Assembly (NCBI RefSeq): GCF_947500835.1
Contig: NZ_CANMTQ010000006.1
Location: 186,001-250,000 of the forward strand
Source: an uncultured Halomonas sp.
GTDB taxonomy: Bacteria; Pseudomonadota; Gammaproteobacteria; Pseudomonadales; Halomonadaceae
Direction: 5' to 3'
Length of the DNA: 64,000 nucleotides
Made by a program: the position numbers and the translations under genes. Below the pieces are notes generated by a model that was not told the origin of the DNA, did no database searches, and saw only the letters and a program-made list of their open reading frames with translations. Shown piece after piece: positions 27,525 through 36,114 of this stretch (position 1 is the stretch's first letter; each line of letters starts with the position of its first letter).

Positions 27525-28489
27525 ATGCCTTCACTATTCCCCTTGAACAGGTCGAGATCGTCGAAGTCGCCCCGCGGGATGGCTTTCAGTCGATCAATGA
27601 CCCACTGCCCACCGCCGACAAGATCCGCTGCATTCAGGCGCTGCTCGACGCCGGCGTCACGAGACTCGAGATCGGCTCCTTCGTCAGCCCCAGGGCGGTG
27701 CCTCAGATGGCGGATATCGGCGAGATCGTCGCCCATTTCATCAACCGTTCAGAGTTGCGCCTGGCGGCGCTGGTGCCCAATCTCAAGGGCGCGGAACTGG
27801 CGCTGGCCTGCGGCATTCGCGAGCTGATGTTCGTGGTCTCGGTCTCCGAGTCACACAACCGGAGCAACGTACGCCAGAGTGTGGCGGATTCGCTTTCAAA
27901 CCTGGCAAGCATCACCGAACGACTGCAAGCCAGTGACACGCCAGGCGACAAACGCCTGCGCTTGAGCCTGGGCACCAGCTTTGATTGCCCTTTTGAGGGC
28001 CGCATCGACTGGCGGCAGGTCGAGGCGGTGCTGGCGCCGGCCTTGGAGACGACCCAGGGCATCGAACTGGAAGTTGCGCTTTGCGACACCACCGGGCACG
28101 CCACCCCCTACCAGGTGGCCGAACACTTCAGCCGGTTGGGCGAGCGCTTTCGCGACGCCCGGTTGAGCTGGGCCTTTCACGGCCACGACACCTACGGCAT
28201 GGGGGTGGCCAACGCCTTGTTCGCACTGCACCACGGCGCCACGGCCCTGGATGCCTCCGCCGCCGGGCTGGGCGGCTGCCCTTTCGCTCCTGGCGCCACG
28301 GGCAACACCGCCACCGAGGACCTGCTCTATGCCCTGCAGGGTGGCGGCGTACGCACCGGCCTCGACCTGCCGCGACTACTCGAAGCCGCGGACATGATCG
28401 CGGCGCTGCCCGGCGGCCAGACGGCGAGTCATCTGCGCAATGTGCCTCGGGAAAATGTGCCCCGAGAGAAAATCATGACAAGCAGCTAG
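27521..28489 (+). CDS. HMG-CoA-lyase-type enzyme (3-hydroxyacyl-CoA retro-Claisen lyase)
   Basis: DRE-TIM barrel lyase of 322 residues that cleaves a tertiary 3-hydroxyacyl-CoA into acetyl-CoA and a keto acid. Visible are EVAPRDGFQ near residue 15 (Arg19, Asp20), metal ligands His220 and His222 (AFHGHDTYGMG) and the flexible-loop Cys253 in AAGLGGCPFAPGATGN. The His/His/Cys spacing equals that of human HMG-CoA lyase. The start overlaps the preceding stop (ATGA). The C-terminus has a short duplication, NVPRENVPRE. The substrate may be HMG-CoA, citramalyl-CoA or a related ester; sequence alone does not decide. Confidence 0.88.
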   Translation: MNAFTIPLEQVEIVEVAPRDGFQSINDPLPTADKIRCIQALLDAGVTRLEIGSFVSPRAVPQMADIGEIVAHFINRSELRLAALVPNLKGAELALACGIRELMFVVSVSESHNRSNVRQSVADSLSNLASITERLQASDTPGDKRLRLSLGTSFDCPFEGRIDWRQVEAVLAPALETTQGIELEVALCDTTGHATPYQVAEHFSRLGERFRDARLSWAFHGHDTYGMGVANALFALHHGATALDASAAGLGGCPFAPGATGNTATEDLLYALQGGGVRTGLDLPRLLEAADMIAALPGGQTASHLRNVPRENVPREKIMTSS

Positions 28490-28529
28490 GCTGTTGTTGA
28501 CAGCGTCCTCTCACCCATTGGAGAACAAC

Positions 28530-29531
28530 ATGAATAAAACACTGCTCCCACTTGTCACCGCGCTGAGCCTGTCATTGAGCCTGGGGGCGTCGCCGGCGCT
28601 GGCAGAGCGCACCCTGCGTCTGTCGTCGCAGATTCCGGCGAACCACCCCATCGGCGAAAACCTCGCATTCTTCGAGGAGAAGGTTGAGGAGATCTCCGAC
28701 GGCGAGATTCAGGTGCAGATCTTCCCCTCGGCCCAGCTCTACAAGGGTAGCGAGATTCCCCAGGCGGTGAGTTCCGGCGCCATCGACATGGGCCTGGTAC
28801 TGATCGACGAATACAGCGGCACCCTGCCAGCGACGGGGTTGTTCAGCGTGGCCTTCCTGTTCCCCGACTACGAGGTGCTGTCCAAGGCGGCGGGCCCAGA
28901 TAGTCCGGTACGCCAGCAGCTCGACGAGATGATCCGCGAGACCGGCACCAAGGTGCTGTGGTGGCAGGATTACGGGCCCATCCAGCTGCTCGCCAACGAT
29001 CAACCCCTGATCGACCCCGCGGACATGCAAGGCAAGAAGGTGCGGGTGCTGGGCAAGCCCTCCGGCGATTTCATCGAGGCGCTGGGCGGCAATCCGGTCA
29101 AGATCAGCGGGTCGGAGCAGTTCATGGCCTATCAACGCGGCACCGTGGACGTGGGCATGACCGGCACCACCGCCACCCAGTCGCGCAAGCTCCATGAGGT
29201 GATGGACTACATCACCATCACCAACCATGCCCAGGTGGAGTTTCTGGTGGTCATCAACGATGAGCTATGGAACGAGCTCTCCGAGCAGGAGAAGGCCTGG
29301 ATGAGCGAGGCCGCCCTGGCCGCCGAAAAGAAGATGCGCGAAGAGACGAAGGCCAAGAACCTCGAGGCCCAGCAGTTCCTCGCCGAGGAGACCGACATGG
29401 AGGTGGTGGAACTCAGTGAGGAACAGCTCGAGGCATGGAAGGAAGCCTCGGAGCCCGCCGTGCAGGCCTATATCGACGCCGCCGGCGACCCCGGCCAGGA
29501 ATTGGTCGATCAGGTTCGCGAGATGCAGTGA
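28530..29531 (+). CDS. Second TRAP solute-binding protein DctP, Sec signal
   Basis: Periplasmic receptor, 333 residues. The Sec-type signal peptide (MNKTLLPLVTALSLSLSLG, cleavage after ASPALA) is followed by RTLRLSSQIPANHPIGENL. DctP landmarks are IFPSAQLYKGSEIPQAVSSG and QRGTVDVGMTGTT. The ATG at 28530 has GGAG six bases upstream; an in-frame upstream start at 28494 would spoil the signal peptide. It is diverged from the first DctP, with a different export route, so the two systems are probably not redundant. Confidence 0.9.
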   Translation: MNKTLLPLVTALSLSLSLGASPALAERTLRLSSQIPANHPIGENLAFFEEKVEEISDGEIQVQIFPSAQLYKGSEIPQAVSSGAIDMGLVLIDEYSGTLPATGLFSVAFLFPDYEVLSKAAGPDSPVRQQLDEMIRETGTKVLWWQDYGPIQLLANDQPLIDPADMQGKKVRVLGKPSGDFIEALGGNPVKISGSEQFMAYQRGTVDVGMTGTTATQSRKLHEVMDYITITNHAQVEFLVVINDELWNELSEQEKAWMSEAALAAEKKMREETKAKNLEAQQFLAEETDMEVVELSEEQLEAWKEASEPAVQAYIDAAGDPGQELVDQVREMQ

Positions 29532-29539
29532 GCGCTCCC

Positions 29540-30088
29540 ATGGCCGATACCTCGCGCTCGAACCCGCTGGTCTGGGTGGATCGCCTGGCCGAGCTGCTGG
29601 CGCGGCTCGGCGATCTGCTGGTGGTGACCATCGCGCTGATGCTGTTCGGTGAAGTAGTGGCACGCTATGCCTTCAACGCACCGACCATCTGGACCCAGGA
29701 CATCGCCGTCACCCTGCAGGTGTGGTTCACCTACCTGGGCATGGCCTACGTGCTACGCAGGCGCGAGCTGATTCGCATCACCGCGGTCATCGCCCTGCTC
29801 GGGCCGCGCCTGCGCCGGGTGGCGGAAGGCTTCGCCCTGGCGGTGATCCTGCTGTTCAGCCTGATGGCGACGGTCTACGGCTGGGACGTGGTCAGCGAGT
29901 CGATCCGCTCCGGGCGCCGCCAGCCGACCATTCTGGAGCTGCCCAACTGGATCGCCGAGCTGCCGGTGGTGATCGGCTTCGCCCTGCTGGCGCTGCAGAG
30001 CCTGGCGGAGCTCATCCGCCTGCCCTTGCGCCCTGCCCCGACCTTCACCCCGGGCGGCGAGCACGCCGCCAGGGACGACGCATCATGA
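29540..30088 (+). CDS. Second TRAP small permease DctQ
   Basis: A 182-residue four-helix membrane subunit; typical segments are MLFGEVVARYAFNAPTIWTQ and YVLRRRELIRITAVIALLG. I choose the ATG at 29540 (MADTSRSN); a GTG at 29528 would add four residues. It overlaps dctM by four bases (ATGA). The P-Q-M order of this second system is the common one. Confidence 0.88.
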   Translation: MADTSRSNPLVWVDRLAELLARLGDLLVVTIALMLFGEVVARYAFNAPTIWTQDIAVTLQVWFTYLGMAYVLRRRELIRITAVIALLGPRLRRVAEGFALAVILLFSLMATVYGWDVVSESIRSGRRQPTILELPNWIAELPVVIGFALLALQSLAELIRLPLRPAPTFTPGGEHAARDDAS

Positions 30089-31362
30089 CATTACTGGCGA
30101 TTTTCGGTGCGCTGTTGCTGCTCTTGTTCAGCGGCCTGCCGGTGGCCTTCGCCCTGGCCGCGCTGGGCACCCTGATGATCCTGATGGAGGGGCTGCCGCT
30201 GATCATGGTGGCTCAGAACCTGCACGGCGCCCTAGACAACTTCGTGCTGCTGTCGGTGCCACTGTTTCTGCTGATGTCCAACCTGCTGCTCAAGGGCGGC
30301 GTGGGCCGCGATCTGTTCGCAGCGGTGCAGAGCTGGGTGGGCCACTGGCCCGGCGGGTTGGGTATTGCGGCGCTGCTCTCCTGCGGGCTGTTCTCGGCGA
30401 TTTCCGGCAGCTCCGTGGCCACGGCGGCCACCGTGGGCACGGTAGCCATTCCCGAGATGACCCAACGCGGCTATGCCAAGTCGTTCACCCTGGGCCTGCT
30501 CGCCGCCGGGGGCACTCTGGGGATCCTGATTCCGCCCTCCATCCCGTTGATCGTCTACGGCGTGATCGTCGAGGAGAGCATCGGCAAGCTGTTCCTGGCG
30601 GGCATCGGGCCGGGCTTGTTGCTGCTGGTGTTGTTCTGCATCTATGCCGCGTTATACGCCAGATTCACCTCGGCGCATCGACCCACGCCCAAGGCGACGC
30701 AAGAGGAGCGCCGTCGCGCCACCTGGCGGGCGCTGCCGCCCATCCTCCTGGCGCTCGTCATGATCGGCGGCATCTATACCGGAATATTTACCCCAACGGA
30801 GGCTTCGGCGGTGGGCGCGGTGCTGGCCTTCCTGCTAACCGCCTTTCTGCGACGCACCTTGGACTGGGCAAGTTTTCTATCAGCGGTACGCCAGACGCTC
30901 TCGACCACTATCGTGCTGTTCCTGGTGATCATCGGCGCCAAGATCTTCGGCAAGGCGGTCACCCTCTATCAGATACCGCTGATGATCTCGGAGCTGGTCG
31001 ATACCCATCTGGAATCCGTGGCGATGTTTCTGCTGGTGGTGGCCCTGATCCTGTTGTTCATCGGACTCTTCCTGGAGAGCCTGTCGATGCTGCTGATCAT
31101 GGTGCCGATGCTGATTCCCTCGGTGCTGGCGCTGGGCATCGACCCGATCTGGTTCGGTATCTTCTTCGTGATTTTGATCGAGATCGCCCTGATCACCCCG
31201 CCGGTGGGTCTGAATCTATTCGTGATCCAGGCTGTGGCGAATACTACCTTGGGCACCGTGATTCGCGGCGTGAGTCCATTCATCGCGCTGATGCTGCTGG
31301 CGGTGATCATGTTGGGGCTGATGCCGAGCATCGCGCTGTATATACCTTTCGTATTGAATTAG
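30085..31362 (+). CDS. Second TRAP large permease DctM, intact
   Basis: A 425-residue permease with about 12 membrane segments: SVPLFLLMSNLLLKGG, SGSSVATAATVGTVAIPEM, GTLGILIPPSIPLIVYG and the late EIALITPPVGLNLFVIQ. The last motif is exactly where the first DctM is frameshifted, so this copy shows the expected sequence. The real start is the ATG at 30085, overlapping dctQ. It ends the cluster, 20 bases from the convergent rsmE stop, with no obvious terminator between. Confidence 0.92.
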   Translation: MTLLAIFGALLLLLFSGLPVAFALAALGTLMILMEGLPLIMVAQNLHGALDNFVLLSVPLFLLMSNLLLKGGVGRDLFAAVQSWVGHWPGGLGIAALLSCGLFSAISGSSVATAATVGTVAIPEMTQRGYAKSFTLGLLAAGGTLGILIPPSIPLIVYGVIVEESIGKLFLAGIGPGLLLLVLFCIYAALYARFTSAHRPTPKATQEERRRATWRALPPILLALVMIGGIYTGIFTPTEASAVGAVLAFLLTAFLRRTLDWASFLSAVRQTLSTTIVLFLVIIGAKIFGKAVTLYQIPLMISELVDTHLESVAMFLLVVALILLFIGLFLESLSMLLIMVPMLIPSVLALGIDPIWFGIFFVILIEIALITPPVGLNLFVIQAVANTTLGTVIRGVSPFIALMLLAVIMLGLMPSIALYIPFVLN

Positions 31363-31382
31363 AAGTAGCCCGGTGGGTGGGT

Positions 31383-32114
31383 CTACAAATCGCCGAAGTA
31401 GTGCTGCAGCAGGCTCAACGCGACCACCGGAGCGGTTTCGGTGCGCAGGATACGGGGGCCCAATGTCAGCGCCGTGAAGCCGGCATGCTGAGCGCGGGTG
31501 ACTTCTTCTGCGGAAAGCCCCCCTTCCGGGCCGATCAGCAAGGCCGCCTTGCGAACATCGACGGCCTCGCGCCAGGGGGATTCTGTGGCCGGATGCAGCA
31601 CCAGCCGCAGGGCCTCGTCTCGCGCCGCAAGCCAATCTTCCAAGGGGCTAGGAGGATGTATCCTGGGCACGGTGGCGCGTCCGCACTGCTCACAGGCGCT
31701 GATCGCCACGCCCTGCCAATGGGCCTGCTTCTTCGCCGCGCGCTCGCCCTTCAAGCGCACATCGCCATGCTTGGTGTACACCGGGGTAATCTCGGCAACA
31801 CCCAGTTCGACGGCCTTCTGGATGGCGTAATCCATGCGATCGCCCTTGGACACCGCCTGGCCAAGATGCACCGCAAGTGGTGACTCGTTGCGACCCGGCG
31901 AGACGCTCTCGACCCGTGCCAGGACGCGCTTGCGGGTTACTTCAACGAGCACGGCCGTAGCCTCATGGCCACGGCCGTCGAATAGCACGAGCGTTGCGCC
32001 TTCCCGCTGGCGCAGCACTGTTACCACATGCCGCGCCGCGCTCTCGGGTAGAAGTACGTCACTGCCCGGTTCGAGGAGCGCATCGACATGAATTCGCGGA
32101 TCGCCCATTGCCAT
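31383..32114 (-). CDS. rsmE: 16S rRNA m3U1498 methyltransferase
   Basis: SPOUT methyltransferase of 243 residues acting on 16S rRNA U1498. Motifs are QKAVELGVAEITPVYT, SACEQCGRATVPRI, the knot segment LLIGPEGGLSAEEV and LGPRILRTETAPV. The ATG at 32114 overlaps the secB stop (TAATG); a second ATG at 32108 is also possible. In E. coli its downstream neighbour is gshB; here the catabolic cluster lies between. Confidence 0.95.
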   Translation of the reverse strand: MAMGDPRIHVDALLEPGSDVLLPESAARHVVTVLRQREGATLVLFDGRGHEATAVLVEVTRKRVLARVESVSPGRNESPLAVHLGQAVSKGDRMDYAIQKAVELGVAEITPVYTKHGDVRLKGERAAKKQAHWQGVAISACEQCGRATVPRIHPPSPLEDWLAARDEALRLVLHPATESPWREAVDVRKAALLIGPEGGLSAEEVTRAQHAGFTALTLGPRILRTETAPVVALSLLQHYFGDL

Positions 32115-32602
32115 TACTGCGTGCTGTCGCTGCCCTCGGTCTGACGCTGTTTCTTCTGGGCATACATGGCTTCGAAATTCACCGGCGCCAGCATCAATGG
32201 AGGGAAGCTGCCCCGGCTGACCAGATTGTCGATGCACTCTCGGGCATAGGGGAACAGCACGTTGGGGCAGAAGGCGCCCAGGGTGTGATCCAGCTGATCG
32301 CCTTTAAGCCCGGTGATGCGGAACAGGCCGCCCTGTTCGATCTCCGCCAGAAAGCAGGTGTTGCCTGTCTCGCTATGATTGATCTGAGCGGTCACCTTGA
32401 CCACGACCTCATAGAGATCTTCCGAGATCTGGGTGCTGTGAGTACCCAGGTCTACGCTGACCTTGGGCTTGAAGGCTTCCTGGAACACCTGGGGCGAATT
32501 CGGCGACTCAAAGGAGATGTCTTTGATGTAGATGCGCTGTAGCGCAAACTGCAGTTGCTGCTGATCCTGGCCCTGTGCGGCCTGGTTGTTCTCTTCCGCC
32601 AT
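32114..32602 (-). CDS. secB: Protein-export chaperone SecB
   Basis: Tetrameric cytosolic chaperone that delivers preproteins to SecA, 162 residues, acidic. Characteristic are FALQRIYIKDISFESPNSP, CFLAEIEQGGLFRI and FCPNVLFPYARECIDNLV. It lies between a membrane-anchored rhodanese gene and rsmE. grxC, which often separates the rhodanese gene from secB in relatives, is absent. Confidence 0.97.
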   Translation of the reverse strand: MAEENNQAAQGQDQQQLQFALQRIYIKDISFESPNSPQVFQEAFKPKVSVDLGTHSTQISEDLYEVVVKVTAQINHSETGNTCFLAEIEQGGLFRITGLKGDQLDHTLGAFCPNVLFPYARECIDNLVSRGSFPPLMLAPVNFEAMYAQKKQRQTEGSDSTQ

Positions 32603-32638
32603 GATGCAACTCCCTCTACGAAATTGTGTGAATCCTCG

Positions 32639-32648
32639 GGGGGGGGGG
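32639..32648. repeat. G10 homopolymer between secB and rhodanese gene
   Basis: Ten consecutive G on the plus strand, in the 50-base gap between the rhodanese stop (32653) and the secB start (32602). On the transcribed minus strand it is C10, about 37 bases before the secB start. It may be slippage-prone or simply a sequencing artefact site. Confidence 0.9.
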
Positions 32649-32652
32649 TGAT

Positions 32653-33072
32653 CTACTTCCTGACCACGGGCAGGTTATCGGCCTGCCACTGCGCCATCCC
32701 GCCCTTGAGCTTGGATACTCGTTCAAACCCAGCCTTGGTCAGCTTGGCCACGGCAATCCCGGAGGCCTGCCCCTGCTTGCAAACGACGATGATCGGCTTG
32801 CCCTTGAACTTCTCGAGTTCGTTCATCCTGTCGTCGAGCTTGCTCTGGGGAATATTCCGCGCACCGGCGATATGGCCGGTCTTGAAATCCTTGGCATCGC
32901 GAATATCTATGACAGCGGCATCCTCGCGGTTGATCAAGGTGGTGGCCTCACTGGCATCAACACCGTGATTGCCCCGCTTGAACTCGTAGCCAAGCCAGGC
33001 CGCAAGTACTGCCACAAAGGCACCCACTAGCAGTGGATGATTCTGAATGAATTCGAACAGCTGATCGATCAT
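32653..33072 (-). CDS. Membrane-anchored rhodanese, YibN-like
   Basis: 139 residues: one N-terminal membrane helix (about 12-30) and a cytoplasmic rhodanese domain with putative active Cys98 in VVCKQGQASG and the substrate-entry motif AAVIDIRDAKDFKTGHI. E. coli YibN has the same layout and the same place upstream of secB. It may act in sulfur relay or membrane-protein maturation. A TATACT -10 element lies at 33146-33141. Confidence 0.9.
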   Translation of the reverse strand: MIDQLFEFIQNHPLLVGAFVAVLAAWLGYEFKRGNHGVDASEATTLINREDAAVIDIRDAKDFKTGHIAGARNIPQSKLDDRMNELEKFKGKPIIVVCKQGQASGIAVAKLTKAGFERVSKLKGGMAQWQADNLPVVRK

Positions 33073-33182
33073 GGGTCCAGGTAACTCTTATTGAACAAGT
33101 AGCGCTTGTTGAAATCGGCCCCTGTTGTCGGGCGGCGCCTAGTATACACAAGCCTTGGCTCCGCGTCCGTCATGCTGTGGCT

Positions 33183-33211
33183 GTGACGCCCGACGGCCCC
33201 TACGGTATGAT
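33183..33211 (+). promoter_or_regulatory. gpmI promoter
   Basis: GTGACG (33183-33188), a 17-base spacer and TATGAT (33206-33211), about 80 bases upstream of the gpmI start. It lies in the 223-base divergent region between the rhodanese gene and gpmI, in which I see no other gene. Confidence 0.5.
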
Positions 33212-33295
33212 AGCGCCAGGAAATACATGTCACGAAACGGATGCGCAGCCCAAAAGGCGTGCGGCGAAACCCAATGATTCAACGCGAGGCCATGC

Positions 33296-34870
33296 ATGTC
33301 AGATACTCATACTTCCCGCCCACGTCCGGTGGCACTGATCATTCTCGACGGCTACGGTCATAGCGACAACCCCGAACACAACGCCATTCTCGCGGCGAAT
33401 ACGCCGGTGATGGACGACCTGAAAAAACGCTACCCCAGCGGCTTGATATACACCGATGGCCAATACGTCGGCCTGCCCCAGGGGCAGATGGGCAACTCCG
33501 AGGTCGGCCACATGAACCTGGGCGCGGGGCGTATCGTTTATCAGGACTTTACCCGCATCACCAAGGCCATCGAGGACGATGAGCTGGATAGCATCAGCGC
33601 CCTGACGGACCCAATCGACGCAGCGATAAAGGCCGGTCGTGCAGTACATCTGCTGGGCCTGCTTTCCCCGGGTGGTGTGCACAGCCATGAAGATCATATT
33701 CTTGCCATGGCGGAACTGGCAGCCCGTCGCGGCGCCAAGAGAATCTACGTGCACGCCTTTCTCGATGGCCGTGACACGGCACCCAAAAGCGCGCACAGCT
33801 CGCTTGCGCGCACCGATGCCAAGCTCGCCGAGCTGGTCGGCCGAGAAAATGGCTTCGTCGCCTCGATCGTCGGGCGTTACTTCGCCATGGATCGTGACAA
33901 TCGCTGGGACCGAGTCGAGCAAGCCTATCGTGTGATTACCCAAGGCGACGGCGAGCATAGTGCCGACGACGCTGAAGCGGGCCTCTCCGACGCCTATGAA
34001 CGCGGAGAGACCGATGAGTTCGTCACCGCCACCAGCATCCGCCCAGCCGGCCAGGCCATCGTGATGGCGGACGGCGATGCGGCTATCTTCATGAACTTTC
34101 GCGCCGATCGCGCCCGAGAACTGACCCGCGCCTTCGTCGAAGACGACTTCGACGGTTTCACTCGTCAGGCACGCCCCAAACTTGCCGGTCGCGGTCTGGT
34201 GACGTTGACCCAGTATGCCGCGGACATTCCCGCGGACTGCGCCTTTCCCCCTTCCGATCTGCACAACACCCTGGGTGAAGTGGTCGCCGATCGCGGCCTG
34301 ACTCAGCTGCGTATCGCGGAAACCGAGAAGTACGCTCACGTCACTTTCTTCTTCTCCGGTGGCCGCGAAGAGGAATATGCCGGCGAGACTCGGGAGCTGA
34401 TTCCGTCACCCCAGGACGTCAAGACCTATGACGAGAAGCCGGAGATGAGCGCGGTGGAAGTCACCGACCGACTCGTCGCGGCCATCGACGCGGGCAGTTT
34501 CGATCTGATCGTGTGCAACTACGCCAACGGCGACATGGTGGGCCACACCGGCGACTTCGATGCGGCGGTCAAGGCGGTGGAAGTGCTTGATGAGTGCGTC
34601 AAACGGGTAGTGGAGGCCATCGAGCGCGCGGGCGGCGAATGCCTGATCACCGCGGATCACGGCAATGCCGAACAGATGGTCAACCCTGAAACCGGCGCAC
34701 CTCAGACTGCCCATACCACCTTCGAGGTCCCGCTGATCTATGTTACCCAGCGCAAGGCCACCTTGAAGGAAGGCGGACGCCTGTGCGATATCGCCCCGAC
34801 CTTGCTGGCCATGATGGACGAGACAATTCCCGATGAGATGACCGGCGACGTGCTGGTCGATTACTCCTAA
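33296..34870 (+). CDS. gpmI: 2,3-bisphosphoglycerate-independent phosphoglycerate mutase
   Basis: Mn-dependent enzyme interconverting 3- and 2-phosphoglycerate, 524 residues. Visible are the metal motif [18 protein letters not shown], the phosphoserine nucleophile Ser68 in [30 protein letters not shown] and [11 protein letters not shown]. It is divergent from the rhodanese gene. gpmI, envC and ctpA form a common proteobacterial operon. Confidence 0.97.
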   Translation: MSDTHTSRPRPVALIILDGYGHSDNPEHNAILAANTPVMDDLKKRYPSGLIYTDGQYVGLPQGQMGNSEVGHMNLGAGRIVYQDFTRITKAIEDDELDSISALTDPIDAAIKAGRAVHLLGLLSPGGVHSHEDHILAMAELAARRGAKRIYVHAFLDGRDTAPKSAHSSLARTDAKLAELVGRENGFVASIVGRYFAMDRDNRWDRVEQAYRVITQGDGEHSADDAEAGLSDAYERGETDEFVTATSIRPAGQAIVMADGDAAIFMNFRADRARELTRAFVEDDFDGFTRQARPKLAGRGLVTLTQYAADIPADCAFPPSDLHNTLGEVVADRGLTQLRIAETEKYAHVTFFFSGGREEEYAGETRELIPSPQDVKTYDEKPEMSAVEVTDRLVAAIDAGSFDLIVCNYANGDMVGHTGDFDAAVKAVEVLDECVKRVVEAIERAGGECLITADHGNAEQMVNPETGAPQTAHTTFEVPLIYVTQRKATLKEGGRLCDIAPTLLAMMDETIPDEMTGDVLVDYS

Positions 34871-34878
34871 GCTCGGTG

Positions 34879-36030
34879 ATGTCCGGCAGTCGTTACCGCG
34901 CGCTCGTACTCGTTTGCATGCTGCTGTTTGCCCAGGGCAGTTCGCTGACCCTGGCGCAGACCAGTGAGCGCCAGGCCGAGGCGCGGGTAGACGCCATCAG
35001 CCGTGATATCCAGGCGCTATCCAAGCGCTTGAACACCACTCTGGAAGCCCGCAGCGATGCCAGTCGGCAGCTTGAAGAGGTCGAGACGGCGCTGGCCGAC
35101 ACTCACAAGCGCCTCGACAAACTCCAGGCCGAACGACGCAGCCTCGATGAGGAGATAGAGACACTCGAGCAGCGCCGCCAAAGATTGCAGCGCGAACGGG
35201 AGGAACAGCGCCAGGCGCTGGCAACGCAAATCCAGGCGCTTTATCGTCTGGGCCGCTCGCCCCAGCTCAAGCTATTGCTCAACCAGGACGAGCCGGCGCG
35301 ACTCGACCGGCTGCAGACCTATCTCAATCGTCTTTCCCAGGCGCGCAACGAGCGCATCGACGCCCTCGCCCGCCTGGATACGCAACTGGCCGAGAACCGC
35401 ACCACATTGGGCCGGCGACGAGAACGCCTGAACGATCTGATGGGGGAACTCGAAACCCAAAGTGCGGCATTGATAAAAAGCACGCGTGAGCGAGAAGCGC
35501 TACTTGCCTCCCTCGATGCCCGCTATAGCGATGAGAAATCGCGCCTGGCGAAGCTCGACGAGGATCGAACCCAGGCCGAACGTGTGCTCGAGCATGTGCG
35601 CGAAGAACTCAAGCGGCTCGACAAGCCGCCACCCTCCACCGCTATCGCTGACACCAAGGGCGAGCTGCCCTGGCCAGTCCAGGGAAAAATACTTTCCGCC
35701 TTCGGCGACGGCGAAGGGGTCAATCGCAACGGCCTGGTCATTGCCGCCGCCGAAGGCACCGCCATCAAAGCCATCCACCCGGGCCGGGTGGTATTCGCCG
35801 ACTGGATGCGCGGTTTCGGCAACCTGCTGATTATCGATCATGGCGACGACATCATGTCGCTTTATGCCCATGTCCAACGTTTTGATGTCATGCCGGGCGA
35901 GCAGGTCGAACGCAACGACACCATTGCGGCGGTGGGCAATACCGGCGGTCGCCCGCGCACGGCGCTCTATTTCGAAGTGCGACGCGACGGTAAACCGATC
36001 AATCCGCGCCAATGGATCGGGCAACGCTGA
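34879..36030 (+). CDS. envC: Murein hydrolase activator EnvC
   Basis: Periplasmic activator of cell-separation amidases. About 383 residues: signal peptide (MSGSRYRALVLVCMLLFAQG), long coiled coil (about 30-240, rich in RQAEARVD and LEQRRQRLQRERE type segments) and a C-terminal LytM/M23 domain. The zinc-site residues are degenerate (NRNGLVIAA and LYFEVRRD in place of His-containing motifs), as expected of an activator rather than an endopeptidase. The ATG at 34879 is preferred; a GTG directly before it is in frame. It follows gpmI by eight bases. Confidence 0.92.
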   Translation: MSGSRYRALVLVCMLLFAQGSSLTLAQTSERQAEARVDAISRDIQALSKRLNTTLEARSDASRQLEEVETALADTHKRLDKLQAERRSLDEEIETLEQRRQRLQREREEQRQALATQIQALYRLGRSPQLKLLLNQDEPARLDRLQTYLNRLSQARNERIDALARLDTQLAENRTTLGRRRERLNDLMGELETQSAALIKSTREREALLASLDARYSDEKSRLAKLDEDRTQAERVLEHVREELKRLDKPPPSTAIADTKGELPWPVQGKILSAFGDGEGVNRNGLVIAAAEGTAIKAIHPGRVVFADWMRGFGNLLIIDHGDDIMSLYAHVQRFDVMPGEQVERNDTIAAVGNTGGRPRTALYFEVRRDGKPINPRQWIGQR

Positions 36031-36114
36031 TGACCTGCATTCGACGAGATGTAGCGCCGCCCCCTGGGGTGGCGCTATGCTGACCCCTTTGTTCGCTGCG
36101 ATATGAGAGACAGA

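Noticed and set aside
33299..34339. 346-codon minus-strand frame opposite gpmI
   Set aside because: Antisense shadow; gpmI has complete catalytic motifs across the same bases.
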